34,347 bases of DNA from positions 1-34,347 of the forward strand of contig JALVUH010000090.1 in assembly GCA_027035735.1 (NCBI GenBank). The letters are read 5' to 3'. How positions within the stretch are numbered: the stretch's first letter is position 1; every line of letters starts with the position of its first letter. Made by a program: the position numbers and the translations under genes. Below the pieces are notes generated by a model. That model was not told where the DNA came from, searched no databases, and saw only the letters and a list, made by a program, of their open reading frames with translations. Source of the DNA: Nautiliaceae bacterium (GTDB lineage Bacteria > Campylobacterota > Campylobacteria > Campylobacterales > Nautiliaceae). Shown in pieces: positions 16,659 to 26,627 of this stretch.

Positions 16659-17674
16659 AAAATTTGATTTTTACCATTTCTTTTTGCAAAATATAAAGCT
16701 TCATCTATTTTTTCAAAAAAATCTCTAGGATTTTCTCCTTTATATTCTCCAATACCTCCACTTATTGTTACAGGTTTTGAATCTAATTTTATTTGAGATG
16801 AAATATTGTTTAAAAGTCTTTGTGCTACTTTATATGCTGTTTCAATATTTGTATCTGGAAAAATAATTACAAATTCTTCTCCTCCATATCTAAACGCAAA
16901 ATCTGTTTTTCTAATTGTTGTTTTTATTATTTCTCCTATATTTTCTAAAATTTCATCACCTTTTTGATGTCCATAAGTATCATTAATCTTTTTAAAATTA
17001 TCAATATCAATTATTAACATACTAAAAGGAGTTTTATTTCTTTTATATTTTTCTATGAAATAATTGAAAATTACATCAAAATACATTCTGTTAAATAAGC
17101 CTGTTAGTTTATCTGTAATAGATTCAATTTCTATACCTTTTTTTATTTTTATATAAACAAAGTAAATAATAAAAATTAAAAATATTATTGATAAATAAAT
17201 AATAAGATTAAAAGTTTTAAGTATTTTATAAAATTTTTCTTTATGATAATTAAGAGCATTTCCTACTAAAATATTTGTTTGAATCCATAATTGTTCTGAA
17301 ATTGCAATAATTGTTTTTTTATTTTTTGCATTTTCTAGTTTATATATATTATTTTGTATAAGTTTGATTAGTTTTAATGCGTTACTATAAAATTTAGGAG
17401 CACATTTTTTATGTTTATTTAAATAAAATTTAATATCTTTAAGTCTAGATTCTATTTCGGTTATAATATTTTCTTTATTGATATTAGCTACTTTAAATTT
17501 TGCATATCTTTGTATTCCACCTCTTATAAGACCTAATTCATTTATAAAATAAGAATCTTCATAAATTCTTTTTTTTACATTAAAATGAAAATAAGCACTT
17601 ATTCCTACAAGTGTTGCAACAACAATAATTAATACAAATAAAATAATGTCTGTTACTTTTGATTTTTTACGCAT
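16649..17674 (-). CDS. Membrane diguanylate cyclase with NarX/PilJ-like helical sensor
   Basis: Two TM segments flanking a helical domain beginning INELGLIRGGIQR; GGDEF domain TDKLTGLFNRMYFD, IDIDNFKKINDTYGHQKGDE, RKTDFAFRYGGEEF. Confidence 0.9.
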   Translation of the reverse strand: MRKKSKVTDIILFVLIIVVATLVGISAYFHFNVKKRIYEDSYFINELGLIRGGIQRYAKFKVANINKENIITEIESRLKDIKFYLNKHKKCAPKFYSNALKLIKLIQNNIYKLENAKNKKTIIAISEQLWIQTNILVGNALNYHKEKFYKILKTFNLIIYLSIIFLIFIIYFVYIKIKKGIEIESITDKLTGLFNRMYFDVIFNYFIEKYKRNKTPFSMLIIDIDNFKKINDTYGHQKGDEILENIGEIIKTTIRKTDFAFRYGGEEFVIIFPDTNIETAYKVAQRLLNNISSQIKLDSKPVTISGGIGEYKGENPRDFFEKIDEALYFAKRNGKNQILKV

Positions 17675-17951
17675 TGTAATCTACTACTCGCCTTTCTATT
17701 AAAAATGGTTTGATACTATTTTTTATTACTTCTAAATGTTTTGGATGATTTGCATAAATTTCTAAATCTTTAATATCGTTAAAATCAGCAATAATACATA
17801 AATCACTTGAAGTAGGATCAAATTTTATATCTATTCCTACTTCTATATGAATAATTTCTTTAATTTCATTTTTTAAATTTAAAATTTCTTTTTTTATTTT
17901 TTCTAAATTTGCTTTTTCATCAAGTTTTAAAATAACTACATGCCTTATCAT
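17667..17951 (-). CDS. Dabb-family (stress-responsive alpha/beta barrel) protein
   Basis: MIRHVVILKLDEKA...GVDIKFDPTSSDLCIIADFNDIKDLEIYANHPKHLEV. Confidence 0.82.
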   Translation of the reverse strand: MIRHVVILKLDEKANLEKIKKEILNLKNEIKEIIHIEVGIDIKFDPTSSDLCIIADFNDIKDLEIYANHPKHLEVIKNSIKPFLIERRVVDYNA

Positions 17952-19114
17952 AGTAACTCTTTTACAAATTCTTCTATTCTTTTGATACCTCTATTTATTG
18001 TTTCAAAATCGGTTGCAAAAGAAAATCTAAAATAACCCTCACTTCCAAATCCAATTCCCGGTACTACAGCTACACCTTTTTCTTCTAATAAATCTAATGC
18101 GAAAGCCATTGAATCTTTTGTTATATTTTTATGATTTACAAAAATATAAAAAGCACCTTGTGGTTTTGCTGCACTAAGACCTTTTATTGAATTAAATGCT
18201 TCATATACAAAATCTCTTCTTCTTTTAAATTCTTTTCTCATCTCTTCCACATCTTTATCAGCTTTTCCAAGAAGTGCTGGAATTGCTGCTTTTTGAGTGA
18301 TAGTATTTATATTTGATGTGCTTTGAGATTGAAGTTTTATCATATTTTTAACTAACTCTTTATTTTTACTAGCACAATATCCAAATCTCCATCCTGTCAT
18401 TGCATGAGATTTAGATAATCCGTTTACTGTAATTGTTCTATTTAGCATATCTTCATTAATACTTGCTACAGATGTAAATTCTCCTTCAAAAATTAATTTT
18501 TCATACATTTCATCACTTATAACCCATATATCAGTATCTTTTAAAACTTCTGAAAGAGCTTTTAATTCTTCTTTTGAATAAACAGCGCCTGTTGGATTAG
18601 ATGGAGTTGTAAGAATAAGCGCTTTTGTTTTAGGAGTTATTGCTTTTTTTAACATTTCAGGAGTTAATTTAAAGTTTGTTTCTTCTGTAGTTTCTACAAT
18701 TATAGGTACTCCATCATGATATTTGACAAGTTCTGGATATGTAACCCAATAAGGAGCAGGGATTATTACTTCATCTCCTTCATCAATTAAACATGCAAAA
18801 ATATTAAAAAGACTTTGTTTTGCTCCATTGCTTGCAATAATTTCATCTAAATCATAATCCAAATTATTATCTCTTTTTAATTTTATATGAATTGCTTCAA
18901 GAAGCTCTGGAATTCCTGCCACATTTGTATATTTAGTAAAACCTTCAGTAATTGCTTTTATTGCTTCATATTTTATAACCTCTGGAGTATCAAAATCTGG
19001 TTCTCCTGCACTAAAAGCTAAAATATCTCTCCCTTGAGCTTTGAGTTCTCTTGCTTTTTGAGAAATTGCTATTGTAAGAGATGGACTTAATTTATTAATT
19101 CTTTTACTAAACAT
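17948..19114 (-). CDS. aspC: PLP-dependent aspartate aminotransferase family protein
   Basis: FSAGEPDFDTPE, ASNGAKQSLFN, NPTGAVYS, VNGLSKSHAMTGWRFGY. Start taken at MFSKRINKLSPS; the track's extension runs into the promoter. Confidence 0.92.
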   Translation of the reverse strand: MFSKRINKLSPSLTIAISQKARELKAQGRDILAFSAGEPDFDTPEVIKYEAIKAITEGFTKYTNVAGIPELLEAIHIKLKRDNNLDYDLDEIIASNGAKQSLFNIFACLIDEGDEVIIPAPYWVTYPELVKYHDGVPIIVETTEETNFKLTPEMLKKAITPKTKALILTTPSNPTGAVYSKEELKALSEVLKDTDIWVISDEMYEKLIFEGEFTSVASINEDMLNRTITVNGLSKSHAMTGWRFGYCASKNKELVKNMIKLQSQSTSNINTITQKAAIPALLGKADKDVEEMRKEFKRRRDFVYEAFNSIKGLSAAKPQGAFYIFVNHKNITKDSMAFALDLLEEKGVAVVPGIGFGSEGYFRFSFATDFETINRGIKRIEEFVKELL

Positions 19115-19120
19115 TAATAT

Positions 19121-19176
19121 ACCTTTAATTTTTTTAATAATTATAATATAATTTTTCAAATTTTGATATTAAAGGT
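19121..19176. promoter_or_regulatory. Symmetric divergent promoter with opposing TATAAT boxes
   Basis: Core AATTATA-A-TATAATT (19139-19153), flanked by ACCTTTAAT (19121-19129) and ATTAAAGGT (19168-19176), which carry the RBS of each gene. Confidence 0.5.
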
Positions 19177-19180
19177 TATT

Positions 19181-21433
19181 ATGAATAACGACTTTTTAAA
19201 AGCCTTTGTAGAAGCATTTGATGAAGAGCTTAAAAAATTAAAACTTGATAAAGATACTAAAAGACTTATAAGAGAGAAATTTAAAATTTTTTTATTAAAA
19301 TTAGAAGAAATTTTACATTCATTAATAGATTCTTTGGAAGAGGGAATTATTGTTGTTGATGAAGATTTAAGAATAGTTAATTGTAATAAAACATTTAGTA
19401 GATGGATTGGTAAAAGTAAAGAAAATATAATAAAAAAATCTTTATCAAACTTTTTTAATATCTTTTCTCTTGAAGGACTAAAAAAAGATTCTTTGTATAT
19501 CTCTATTGCAAAAGATAAATACATTCCTATAAAAGCAAAAGTTGAAATTATTAAAATAGATAATAAAACATTTTATAGAATTATTACTCAAAATCTTCAA
19601 GAAATAGAAAAAATTCAAAAAAAATTAAAATCTATTTTAAGAATATATAAAGTTTTGAATTTAATCAATGAAGAGATTATAAGAGTCCAAAATATTGAAG
19701 ATTTATATAAATTTGTTTGTGAAATTTTAGTAAAAGAGGGGATTTTTGATTTTGTATATATTGGAGAGATAGAAAATGATGAAATAGTTGTAAAATATTC
19801 TTATGGGAATAGTGCTTATGAGAAATTTTTGAAAAATAAACATTTAAAAATTAAAAGTATTAAAGATTTTAGAAATGTTGTAGCTACTAGAGATTATTTT
19901 GAAAATGAAAAATTTAATGATAATTCCTATGAAAAATTATATGAATATAAAATTACTTTTCCTATCTTTAAAGATGAATACTCAATTGCCACATTAATTA
20001 ATCATTTAGAAATCAAAGCTTTATTAGTAGGATATTTTAAAAATAAAAAAGATTTTGACCCTCAATTTATTTCTATTTTAAAGCAAATAACTCATGATAT
20101 CGGTTATGCTATAGTAATGCTAAAAAATAAAGAAAATATTAAATATTTAGCATATTATGATGTAATTACTAATTTACCAAATAGAAGATATTTTTTTGAG
20201 CAACTTGATTCTGTTTTAAAAATGCTTCATGAAAAGAATCAAACAGGATTTTTAATTTTGATAGATATTAATAAATTTAAAAAAATTAATGAGAGTTTAG
20301 GATTTTATGCAGGGGATTTAATTTTATTAAGAATTTCTAAAATTTTAAAAACAATTATAAAACATAATGATTTAATAGCAAGAGTAGGAAGTGATGAATT
20401 TGCTCTTTTTTTAATGAATATTAAAGATGAAGAAGAACTTTTTTTAATTTTAAAAGAAAAGCTTAATAATTTTGAATTTGTTTTTGATATTGACAATCAA
20501 GAAGTTTTAATTACTTTAAGTGTAGGAGCTTCTTATTATCCAAAAGATGGAGATAATAAAGAGATTTTATTTATGAAAGCTGAAGCTGCGCTTAAAAGTA
20601 TAAAGAAAAAAGGTAAAGGATTTCTTTCTTATAATAGAAAAATAAAACAAACATCTATTGAAAAATTACAAATTGAAAGCGAATTATTGCAAGCTATAAA
20701 AAATGATGAATTTGAACTTTTCTATCAACCTATAATTGATATTAAAAATAAAAATATTTATTCTTTTGAAGCACTTCTTAGATGGAATTCAAAAAAAAGA
20801 GGATTAGTATCTCCTGGAGTTTTTATTCCTATACTTGAAGAGACAGGTCTTATTAATGAAGTAGGAGGTATTATTTTAAATAAAGTAGCTCAATTTTTGC
20901 AAAATACACATAATGTAAAAGTTTCTATTAATGTTTCAGTGAAGCAATTACAAAAAAGATTTTTTAAAGATTTAATTCAAGAAATTGAGAAAATAAATTT
21001 AGATGCTAATAGATTAATTATTGAAATTACTGAATCAGTATTAATGGAAAATTTAGATTTATTTATCTATGATATTTATAAATTACATTCTAATGGAATA
21101 GAAATAGAAATAGATGATTTTGGAACTGGATATTCATCTTTGGCATATTTAAAGAAATTACCTGTTTTTGCTCTTAAAATAGATAGAATTTTTATAAAAG
21201 ATATTTTAACTTCACAAGAAGATAAAAAAATAACTCAAGCAATTATTGCATTAGCTCATACATTAGATAAAAAAGTAGTAGCAGAAGGGGTAGAGAGCTT
21301 TGAACAATTAAAGTTATTAATGCAATTAGAGTGTGATTTTATACAAGGATACTATTTTTCAAAACCTATTCCTTTAAAAGAAGCAATTAGTTATTTAGAA
21401 AATTTTAATTTTGACGATTATATAAAAAAATAA
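19181..21433 (+). CDS. PAS-GAF-like-GGDEF-EAL c-di-GMP signaling protein (paralog of 9508-11709)
   Basis: ATG at 19181 after AAAGG. PAS-like [33 protein letters not shown] region [52 protein letters not shown]. Confidence 0.93.
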   Translation: MNNDFLKAFVEAFDEELKKLKLDKDTKRLIREKFKIFLLKLEEILHSLIDSLEEGIIVVDEDLRIVNCNKTFSRWIGKSKENIIKKSLSNFFNIFSLEGLKKDSLYISIAKDKYIPIKAKVEIIKIDNKTFYRIITQNLQEIEKIQKKLKSILRIYKVLNLINEEIIRVQNIEDLYKFVCEILVKEGIFDFVYIGEIENDEIVVKYSYGNSAYEKFLKNKHLKIKSIKDFRNVVATRDYFENEKFNDNSYEKLYEYKITFPIFKDEYSIATLINHLEIKALLVGYFKNKKDFDPQFISILKQITHDIGYAIVMLKNKENIKYLAYYDVITNLPNRRYFFEQLDSVLKMLHEKNQTGFLILIDINKFKKINESLGFYAGDLILLRISKILKTIIKHNDLIARVGSDEFALFLMNIKDEEELFLILKEKLNNFEFVFDIDNQEVLITLSVGASYYPKDGDNKEILFMKAEAALKSIKKKGKGFLSYNRKIKQTSIEKLQIESELLQAIKNDEFELFYQPIIDIKNKNIYSFEALLRWNSKKRGLVSPGVFIPILEETGLINEVGGIILNKVAQFLQNTHNVKVSINVSVKQLQKRFFKDLIQEIEKINLDANRLIIEITESVLMENLDLFIYDIYKLHSNGIEIEIDDFGTGYSSLAYLKKLPVFALKIDRIFIKDILTSQEDKKITQAIIALAHTLDKKVVAEGVESFEQLKLLMQLECDFIQGYYFSKPIPLKEAISYLENFNFDDYIKK

Positions 21434-21444
21434 AAAGGAGAAGT

Positions 21445-23799
21445 ATGTTTAAAAATATGACTATAAAACAGAAGTTGTTATTTTTAGTAATTTTACCAAT
21501 TATTTTGATTTTAATTTTGAGTGCATATTTACTTAATAATCTTTATCATAATTATGATTCTATTAAAAAATTAGATATTTTGATGAAGTTGACTGTTAAA
21601 AAAACTTCAAATGTTATGACTGCTATTCAAAAAGAGAGAGGATATAGTGTAGCTTATCTTGCAAATGATGGCAAAAAGTTTAAAAATAGATTAATGATGC
21701 AAAGAAGAATAGTTGATAAAGAAATGAGTGATTTAAAATCATATATTAAAAAAATTAATGTTTGGAAAATAGAAGAAGGGGTGGGTGAGAGATATCAAAA
21801 AGCATTTGAAATTTACTCAAGAATTAATGAAATTAGAAATAAAGTAGATAATTTGAAAATAGATGTGATGGATGTAATTAATTACTATTCAAGTATAGAT
21901 AAACAATTTTTAAAAACAAAATATCATATTTTACAATATGCTCCAAATGAAGATTTAATGGATGGTATAGTAAAATATTTTGATTTATTAGAAGCTATTG
22001 AAGAAGCAGGTAAAGAAAGAGCCTATGTTTCATATATTCTTTCCAAAAATGATTTAAGAAATAATATTTTGACTGCATGGTATGGTTCTATTTTGATTCA
22101 AAAAAGAAAGTTATCAAGATTTAAAACATTGAAATCTTATTTGGGTGATTTAGAATCAAAAATTGAAAAAATAAGATATAAATTACAAATTATTCCTAAA
22201 AAAGAGAAAATTTTATCTCAAATTAAGAGTGTAATAGGGTATGGAGGATTTATTCATAATTTTAAAAATTATATTTTAAGAAAAAATGAACAATATAGAA
22301 TTAACGCTATAAATGAATATAATCAACTTTTAGAACTTATAGATGAATATAAAAAATATGGAGTATCTCCAAAAGAGTTAAAATTATTAAATATTATTCA
22401 AAATACATTCAATAAGTATTATCAAGGATTAGAAGAAGTATATAAAAATAAAAATCTCTCAATTAAAGAACTTGATAAAATATTAAAAGTTAATGATAAA
22501 CCAGCAATAATGGCTTTTCATAATCTTACAAATAACTTAGTTTCTTTACAAGAAATTTCAGTTGCTAAATGGATAGCTTTTTCTACTCAAAGAATTAATA
22601 AAATGAAAAAATATCTTGATAAATTAGGAAATAAAATTTTATTAGATATCAAAAATGTAGAAAATAAATATAAATTAGAAGTTGCATTAATTTCTGTTAT
22701 TGTAATAGTAGTAATTATTTTGATTATTATGGTGGCTATTTTAATTATAAAAAATTTGACTATGTCTATTGAAAAATTAAAAAATGGACTTTTAGAATTT
22801 TTCAAATTTTTAAATAGAGAAACAACTTCAACAAAATTAATAGATATAAATTCAAAAGATGAAATAGGATTAATGGCAAAAGTTATTAATGAAAATATAG
22901 AAAAAATAGAAGAAAATTTACAACAAGATGCTTTGATGATACAGGGGTTATTTAGAGAAGTAGAAAAAATGAAAAGAGGTATATTAAAAGGAAGAGTTAC
23001 AGAAAAAGCGGCAAATCCTGATTTAGAAAAAGTAAGAATTATATTTAATGAAATGCAAGATGCTTTAGAAAAAATTATTGGAGAGGATGTTAATAAGACT
23101 GTAACTGTTCTTGATTATGCTATGAAAAAAGATTTTAGTAAAAGAATAGAAAATGCAATAGGTAAAGTAGAAAAAGCAATTAATTCTGTTCTTGATACAA
23201 TTGTAAATATTTTACAAACAAATAAGGAGAATGGAGAAAAACTAAATGAAAGTGCAAATATATTAAAAGAAAAAATGGCAGAATTACATAAAGCCTCTCT
23301 TGAAGCTTCAAAAGAACTTGCTGAAGTTGCAAATATGATGCAAAATATTAATGAAAAAATATTTGAAATTTCAAATCAAACTTCAACAGTTATGCAACAA
23401 TCAGAAGATATCAAAAGTGTAGTTAATGTAATTCAAGAGATTGCAGACCAAACAAATTTATTAGCTCTTAATGCAGCAATTGAAGCAGCAAGAGCAGGAG
23501 AGCATGGTAGAGGATTTGCTGTAGTTGCTGATGAGGTTAGAAAATTAGCTGAAAAAACTCAAAAAAGTTTAAGTGAAATAGATGCAAATATTAATATTCT
23601 AACACAATCAATTTCTACTATTGGTGAAGCAATTATTAAACAAACAGAAGAAATTTCTAATGCAACACAAAAAATAGAAGAAGTAAATTCCAAAACACAA
23701 AAAATGGAAGATGCTGTAAATGAAGTTGATAATATTGCAAATGAAGTAAGTGATATGGCAAATAAGATGTTAAAAAATGTAGAAGAGAATAAATTTTAA
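21445..23799 (+). CDS. Methyl-accepting chemotaxis protein with NIT (nitrate/nitrite-sensing type) domain
   Basis: N-terminal [25 protein letters not shown] (NIT-like), second TM, HAMP, MCP hairpin [41 protein letters not shown]. Confidence 0.88.
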   Translation: MFKNMTIKQKLLFLVILPIILILILSAYLLNNLYHNYDSIKKLDILMKLTVKKTSNVMTAIQKERGYSVAYLANDGKKFKNRLMMQRRIVDKEMSDLKSYIKKINVWKIEEGVGERYQKAFEIYSRINEIRNKVDNLKIDVMDVINYYSSIDKQFLKTKYHILQYAPNEDLMDGIVKYFDLLEAIEEAGKERAYVSYILSKNDLRNNILTAWYGSILIQKRKLSRFKTLKSYLGDLESKIEKIRYKLQIIPKKEKILSQIKSVIGYGGFIHNFKNYILRKNEQYRINAINEYNQLLELIDEYKKYGVSPKELKLLNIIQNTFNKYYQGLEEVYKNKNLSIKELDKILKVNDKPAIMAFHNLTNNLVSLQEISVAKWIAFSTQRINKMKKYLDKLGNKILLDIKNVENKYKLEVALISVIVIVVIILIIMVAILIIKNLTMSIEKLKNGLLEFFKFLNRETTSTKLIDINSKDEIGLMAKVINENIEKIEENLQQDALMIQGLFREVEKMKRGILKGRVTEKAANPDLEKVRIIFNEMQDALEKIIGEDVNKTVTVLDYAMKKDFSKRIENAIGKVEKAINSVLDTIVNILQTNKENGEKLNESANILKEKMAELHKASLEASKELAEVANMMQNINEKIFEISNQTSTVMQQSEDIKSVVNVIQEIADQTNLLALNAAIEAARAGEHGRGFAVVADEVRKLAEKTQKSLSEIDANINILTQSISTIGEAIIKQTEEISNATQKIEEVNSKTQKMEDAVNEVDNIANEVSDMANKMLKNVEENKF

Positions 23800-24497
23800 G
23801 TTTTTTTAAGAGCCTCTAAATATTCTCTATATTTTTTTTCTATCTCTTCATCTTTTTCTATAATATTTTTATCTTGATTAATAACAGCCTCTTCTAAAAC
23901 TTTTATTCTATCCATTAGATATTCAAACAGCTCTTTTTCTATATCGGGAAGTTTGTTATGGGATAGAGGAGTAAAATCTTTTCTTTTAATAACTTTACCA
24001 GGAATTCCTACAACTGTGGAATAAGGAGGAACATCTTTTACCACTACTGAATTTGCACCTATTTTGCTTCCTTTTCCAATTATAATATTTCCCAGGATTT
24101 TTGCTCCTGCCCCAATTGTTACATCATCTTCAATAGTAGGATGTCTTTTGCCAGGATTTAAACTTACTCCTCCAAGGGTTACACCTTGATATATTGTTAC
24201 ATTATTGCCAATAATTGTGGTCTCTCCAATTACAACTCCTATCCCATGATCAATAAATACATTTTCACCTATAGTAGCACCTGGATGAATGTCAATATTT
24301 GTAATAAATTGATTAATGGCCATAATAAATCTTGCAAATCTTTTAAAGCCTTTTTTATAAATAGCATTTGCAATTCTATAATTTACTAATGCCCAAACAC
24401 CAGGATATGCGTATAAAAGTTCAATATTATTTTTAAATGCAGGGTCTCTATTTTTTACTGCTAAAAAATCTTTTTTTATTTTACTTAACAAACTCAC
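23796..24497 (-). CDS. cysE: Serine O-acetyltransferase
   Basis: [63 protein letters not shown]. Confidence 0.93.
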   Translation of the reverse strand: MSLLSKIKKDFLAVKNRDPAFKNNIELLYAYPGVWALVNYRIANAIYKKGFKRFARFIMAINQFITNIDIHPGATIGENVFIDHGIGVVIGETTIIGNNVTIYQGVTLGGVSLNPGKRHPTIEDDVTIGAGAKILGNIIIGKGSKIGANSVVVKDVPPYSTVVGIPGKVIKRKDFTPLSHNKLPDIEKELFEYLMDRIKVLEEAVINQDKNIIEKDEEIEKKYREYLEALKKT

Positions 24498-25056
24498 TTA
24501 TAACCTTTTTTATTCTAAAATTTATCTCTTCAATAGAATTTGAAGCATCTAAAAGTAGATAAGGAATTTCAAGTCTATTACAAGTAGAGATTAAATTATC
24601 TTGAATTCTGAGTAAATAATCTATTCCTCTTTTTTCTATATTATCGTGTTCTTTTTTTGATAATCTATTTTTTAAAGTTTCTTTATCAAGTTTTAATATT
24701 ATTACAAACTGAGGGAAAATACTATCAGTTGCAAAACGATTCAAATTTACAAGTAAATCAAAATCAAAAAATTCCATTCCATAAGCAATCCCACTAATTA
24801 CACTTCTATCACTAATTATAAGTTTATTTAGATTGGGTTTTATTACTTTTTCTATTAATTCACTTCTATCTGCTAGAAATAAGAAAAGTTCCGCTTTTTT
24901 ACTAATTTCATCGTTAAAAATAATTTCTCTAATTTTTTTTCCAAATTTAGTAAAACCAGGCTCTTTTATAAACAAAGCATTTTTAAAGTCTTTTTTTAGT
25001 AATTCAATTTGGGTAGATTTTCCGCTTGTATCTATTCCTTCAATTGCTATATACAT
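24481..25056 (-). CDS. tmk: Thymidylate kinase
   Basis: [21 protein letters not shown]-loop; [41 protein letters not shown]. Confidence 0.93.
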   Translation of the reverse strand: MYIAIEGIDTSGKSTQIELLKKDFKNALFIKEPGFTKFGKKIREIIFNDEISKKAELFLFLADRSELIEKVIKPNLNKLIISDRSVISGIAYGMEFFDFDLLVNLNRFATDSIFPQFVIILKLDKETLKNRLSKKEHDNIEKRGIDYLLRIQDNLISTCNRLEIPYLLLDASNSIEEINFRIKKVISEFVK

Positions 25057-25517
25057 TTTAAATCCTCTAATATTTCTTTTGGAACTAAATGAGATACATC
25101 TCCATTATATTTAAGAATACTTCTAACTACACTTGAAGAGATAAAGGCATTATCTAAATTTGGCATAAGATAAATGGTATCAATACTTTCATCCAGACTT
25201 TTATTTGCATATCCCATTTGAAGCTCATATTCAAAATCACTTACTGCTCTAAGACCTCTTATTATTATTTTTGTATTCTCTTTTTTTGCAAATTCTACAA
25301 GTAAAGAATTAAAAAATTTAACTTCTACTTTAGGAAATTTTTTAGTTGCTTTTTTCATCATTTCTACTCTTTTTTCTAACTCAAACATAGTTTTTTTATC
25401 TTTATTATCAGCAACTGCTACAATTATTTTATCAAAAATTTTACAAGCTCTTTTTATTATATCAATATGTCCATTTGTTACAGGGTCAAATGTACCTGGA
25501 TAAATAGCCTTTTTCAT
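25047..25517 (-). CDS. coaD: Phosphopantetheine adenylyltransferase
   Basis: [48 protein letters not shown]. Confidence 0.95.
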   Translation of the reverse strand: MKKAIYPGTFDPVTNGHIDIIKRACKIFDKIIVAVADNKDKKTMFELEKRVEMMKKATKKFPKVEVKFFNSLLVEFAKKENTKIIIRGLRAVSDFEYELQMGYANKSLDESIDTIYLMPNLDNAFISSSVVRSILKYNGDVSHLVPKEILEDLKCI

Positions 25518-26036
25518 CTATTCCCACCTTTTGAAAAAATTATTTTTAATACCTGCTAAATCAAACCATTTTCCAATTAAAAACATTTCAATATCATTTA
25601 ATGTTTTTGGATTATTATAATAAGCAATTATTGGAGGCGCTATATAAATATTTGGATATGTTGATAATTCATACATATATTTTAAATGTATTTGAGTAAA
25701 TGGCATTTCTCTTGGAGCTAAAATTAATTTTTTTTTCTCTTTGATAGCTACTAAGGCTGAGCGTGTTATTAAATTATCAGCTATTCCTAAAGCGATTTTT
25801 GCTAAAGTATTCATACTTGTTGGGACTATAAATGTAATATCAATTCCAAAACTTCCACTAGCAGGAGCTGCTGATATATCGTCATCTAGAAAAATATTTT
25901 CTTCTTTTTCTAAAACTATTTTTGCATTTTTACTAACAACTAAATATCTCTCATAATTACTCGGAATCATATTATAAAGTTTGAGTCCAAGAGATGCTCC
26001 ACTTGCACCACTTATACAAACTAATATTTTTTTCAT
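25518..26036 (-). CDS. ubiX: UbiX family flavin prenyltransferase
   Basis: ILVCISGASGASLGLKL, IVPTSMNTLAKIALGIADNLITRSA, KKLILAPREMPF. Confidence 0.92.
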   Translation of the reverse strand: MKKILVCISGASGASLGLKLYNMIPSNYERYLVVSKNAKIVLEKEENIFLDDDISAAPASGSFGIDITFIVPTSMNTLAKIALGIADNLITRSALVAIKEKKKLILAPREMPFTQIHLKYMYELSTYPNIYIAPPIIAYYNNPKTLNDIEMFLIGKWFDLAGIKNNFFKRWE

Positions 26037-26626
26037 TGTATTTTTACTAATCCTTTTTGAATAACTAATGCTTTTTTTATCTTTTTATTTATTAAAATAT
26101 TTATTTCATCTCCTTTATATCCATCTTGAAGTGCTTTTGCACTAGCGGAGATTATAATATTTTTTGATTGAATTATAACTGAAATGATTGAATTTTTAAA
26201 TACTAAAGGTTTTGGTTTTGTATTTGAAGAATTTATTATTGAATTTTTAGAGATAATTTTAGAGGCTACAAGATTTGGAGTTATTTTTATTATTGGTTTT
26301 GAGTAGAAGTTTCTAAAATTTATTTTTTTTATTTTGCATCTGTTGAATATTGTTTGATTTGTTTTTATAATTGATGTGGCAATGCAAACAGGTATTAAGG
26401 CTTTTATTTTTACATAGTAAAATTTATTATCAATTTTTATATTTCCAAAACTTCTTTTAGGAGAGAGAAAAAAAGTTAATTTTTTATATTTTTTTGGAGG
26501 AGATGGGATGATTTTTATATTTTGTATTTCAATATTTGGATAATGCTTTTTATAAAATTTAATAATTTCTGTTTTAACATCTGCAAAAAGTAAAAAAGGA
26601 ATAAATAAAATCAAAATATTTTTCAT
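26033..26626 (-). CDS. flgA: Flagellar basal body P-ring formation protein FlgA
   Basis: Signal peptide and SAF-like C-terminal domain: SASAKALQDGYKGDEINILINKKIKKALVIQKGLVKI. Confidence 0.8.
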   Translation of the reverse strand: MKNILILFIPFLLFADVKTEIIKFYKKHYPNIEIQNIKIIPSPPKKYKKLTFFLSPKRSFGNIKIDNKFYYVKIKALIPVCIATSIIKTNQTIFNRCKIKKINFRNFYSKPIIKITPNLVASKIISKNSIINSSNTKPKPLVFKNSIISVIIQSKNIIISASAKALQDGYKGDEINILINKKIKKALVIQKGLVKIQ

Positions 26627-26627
26627 T

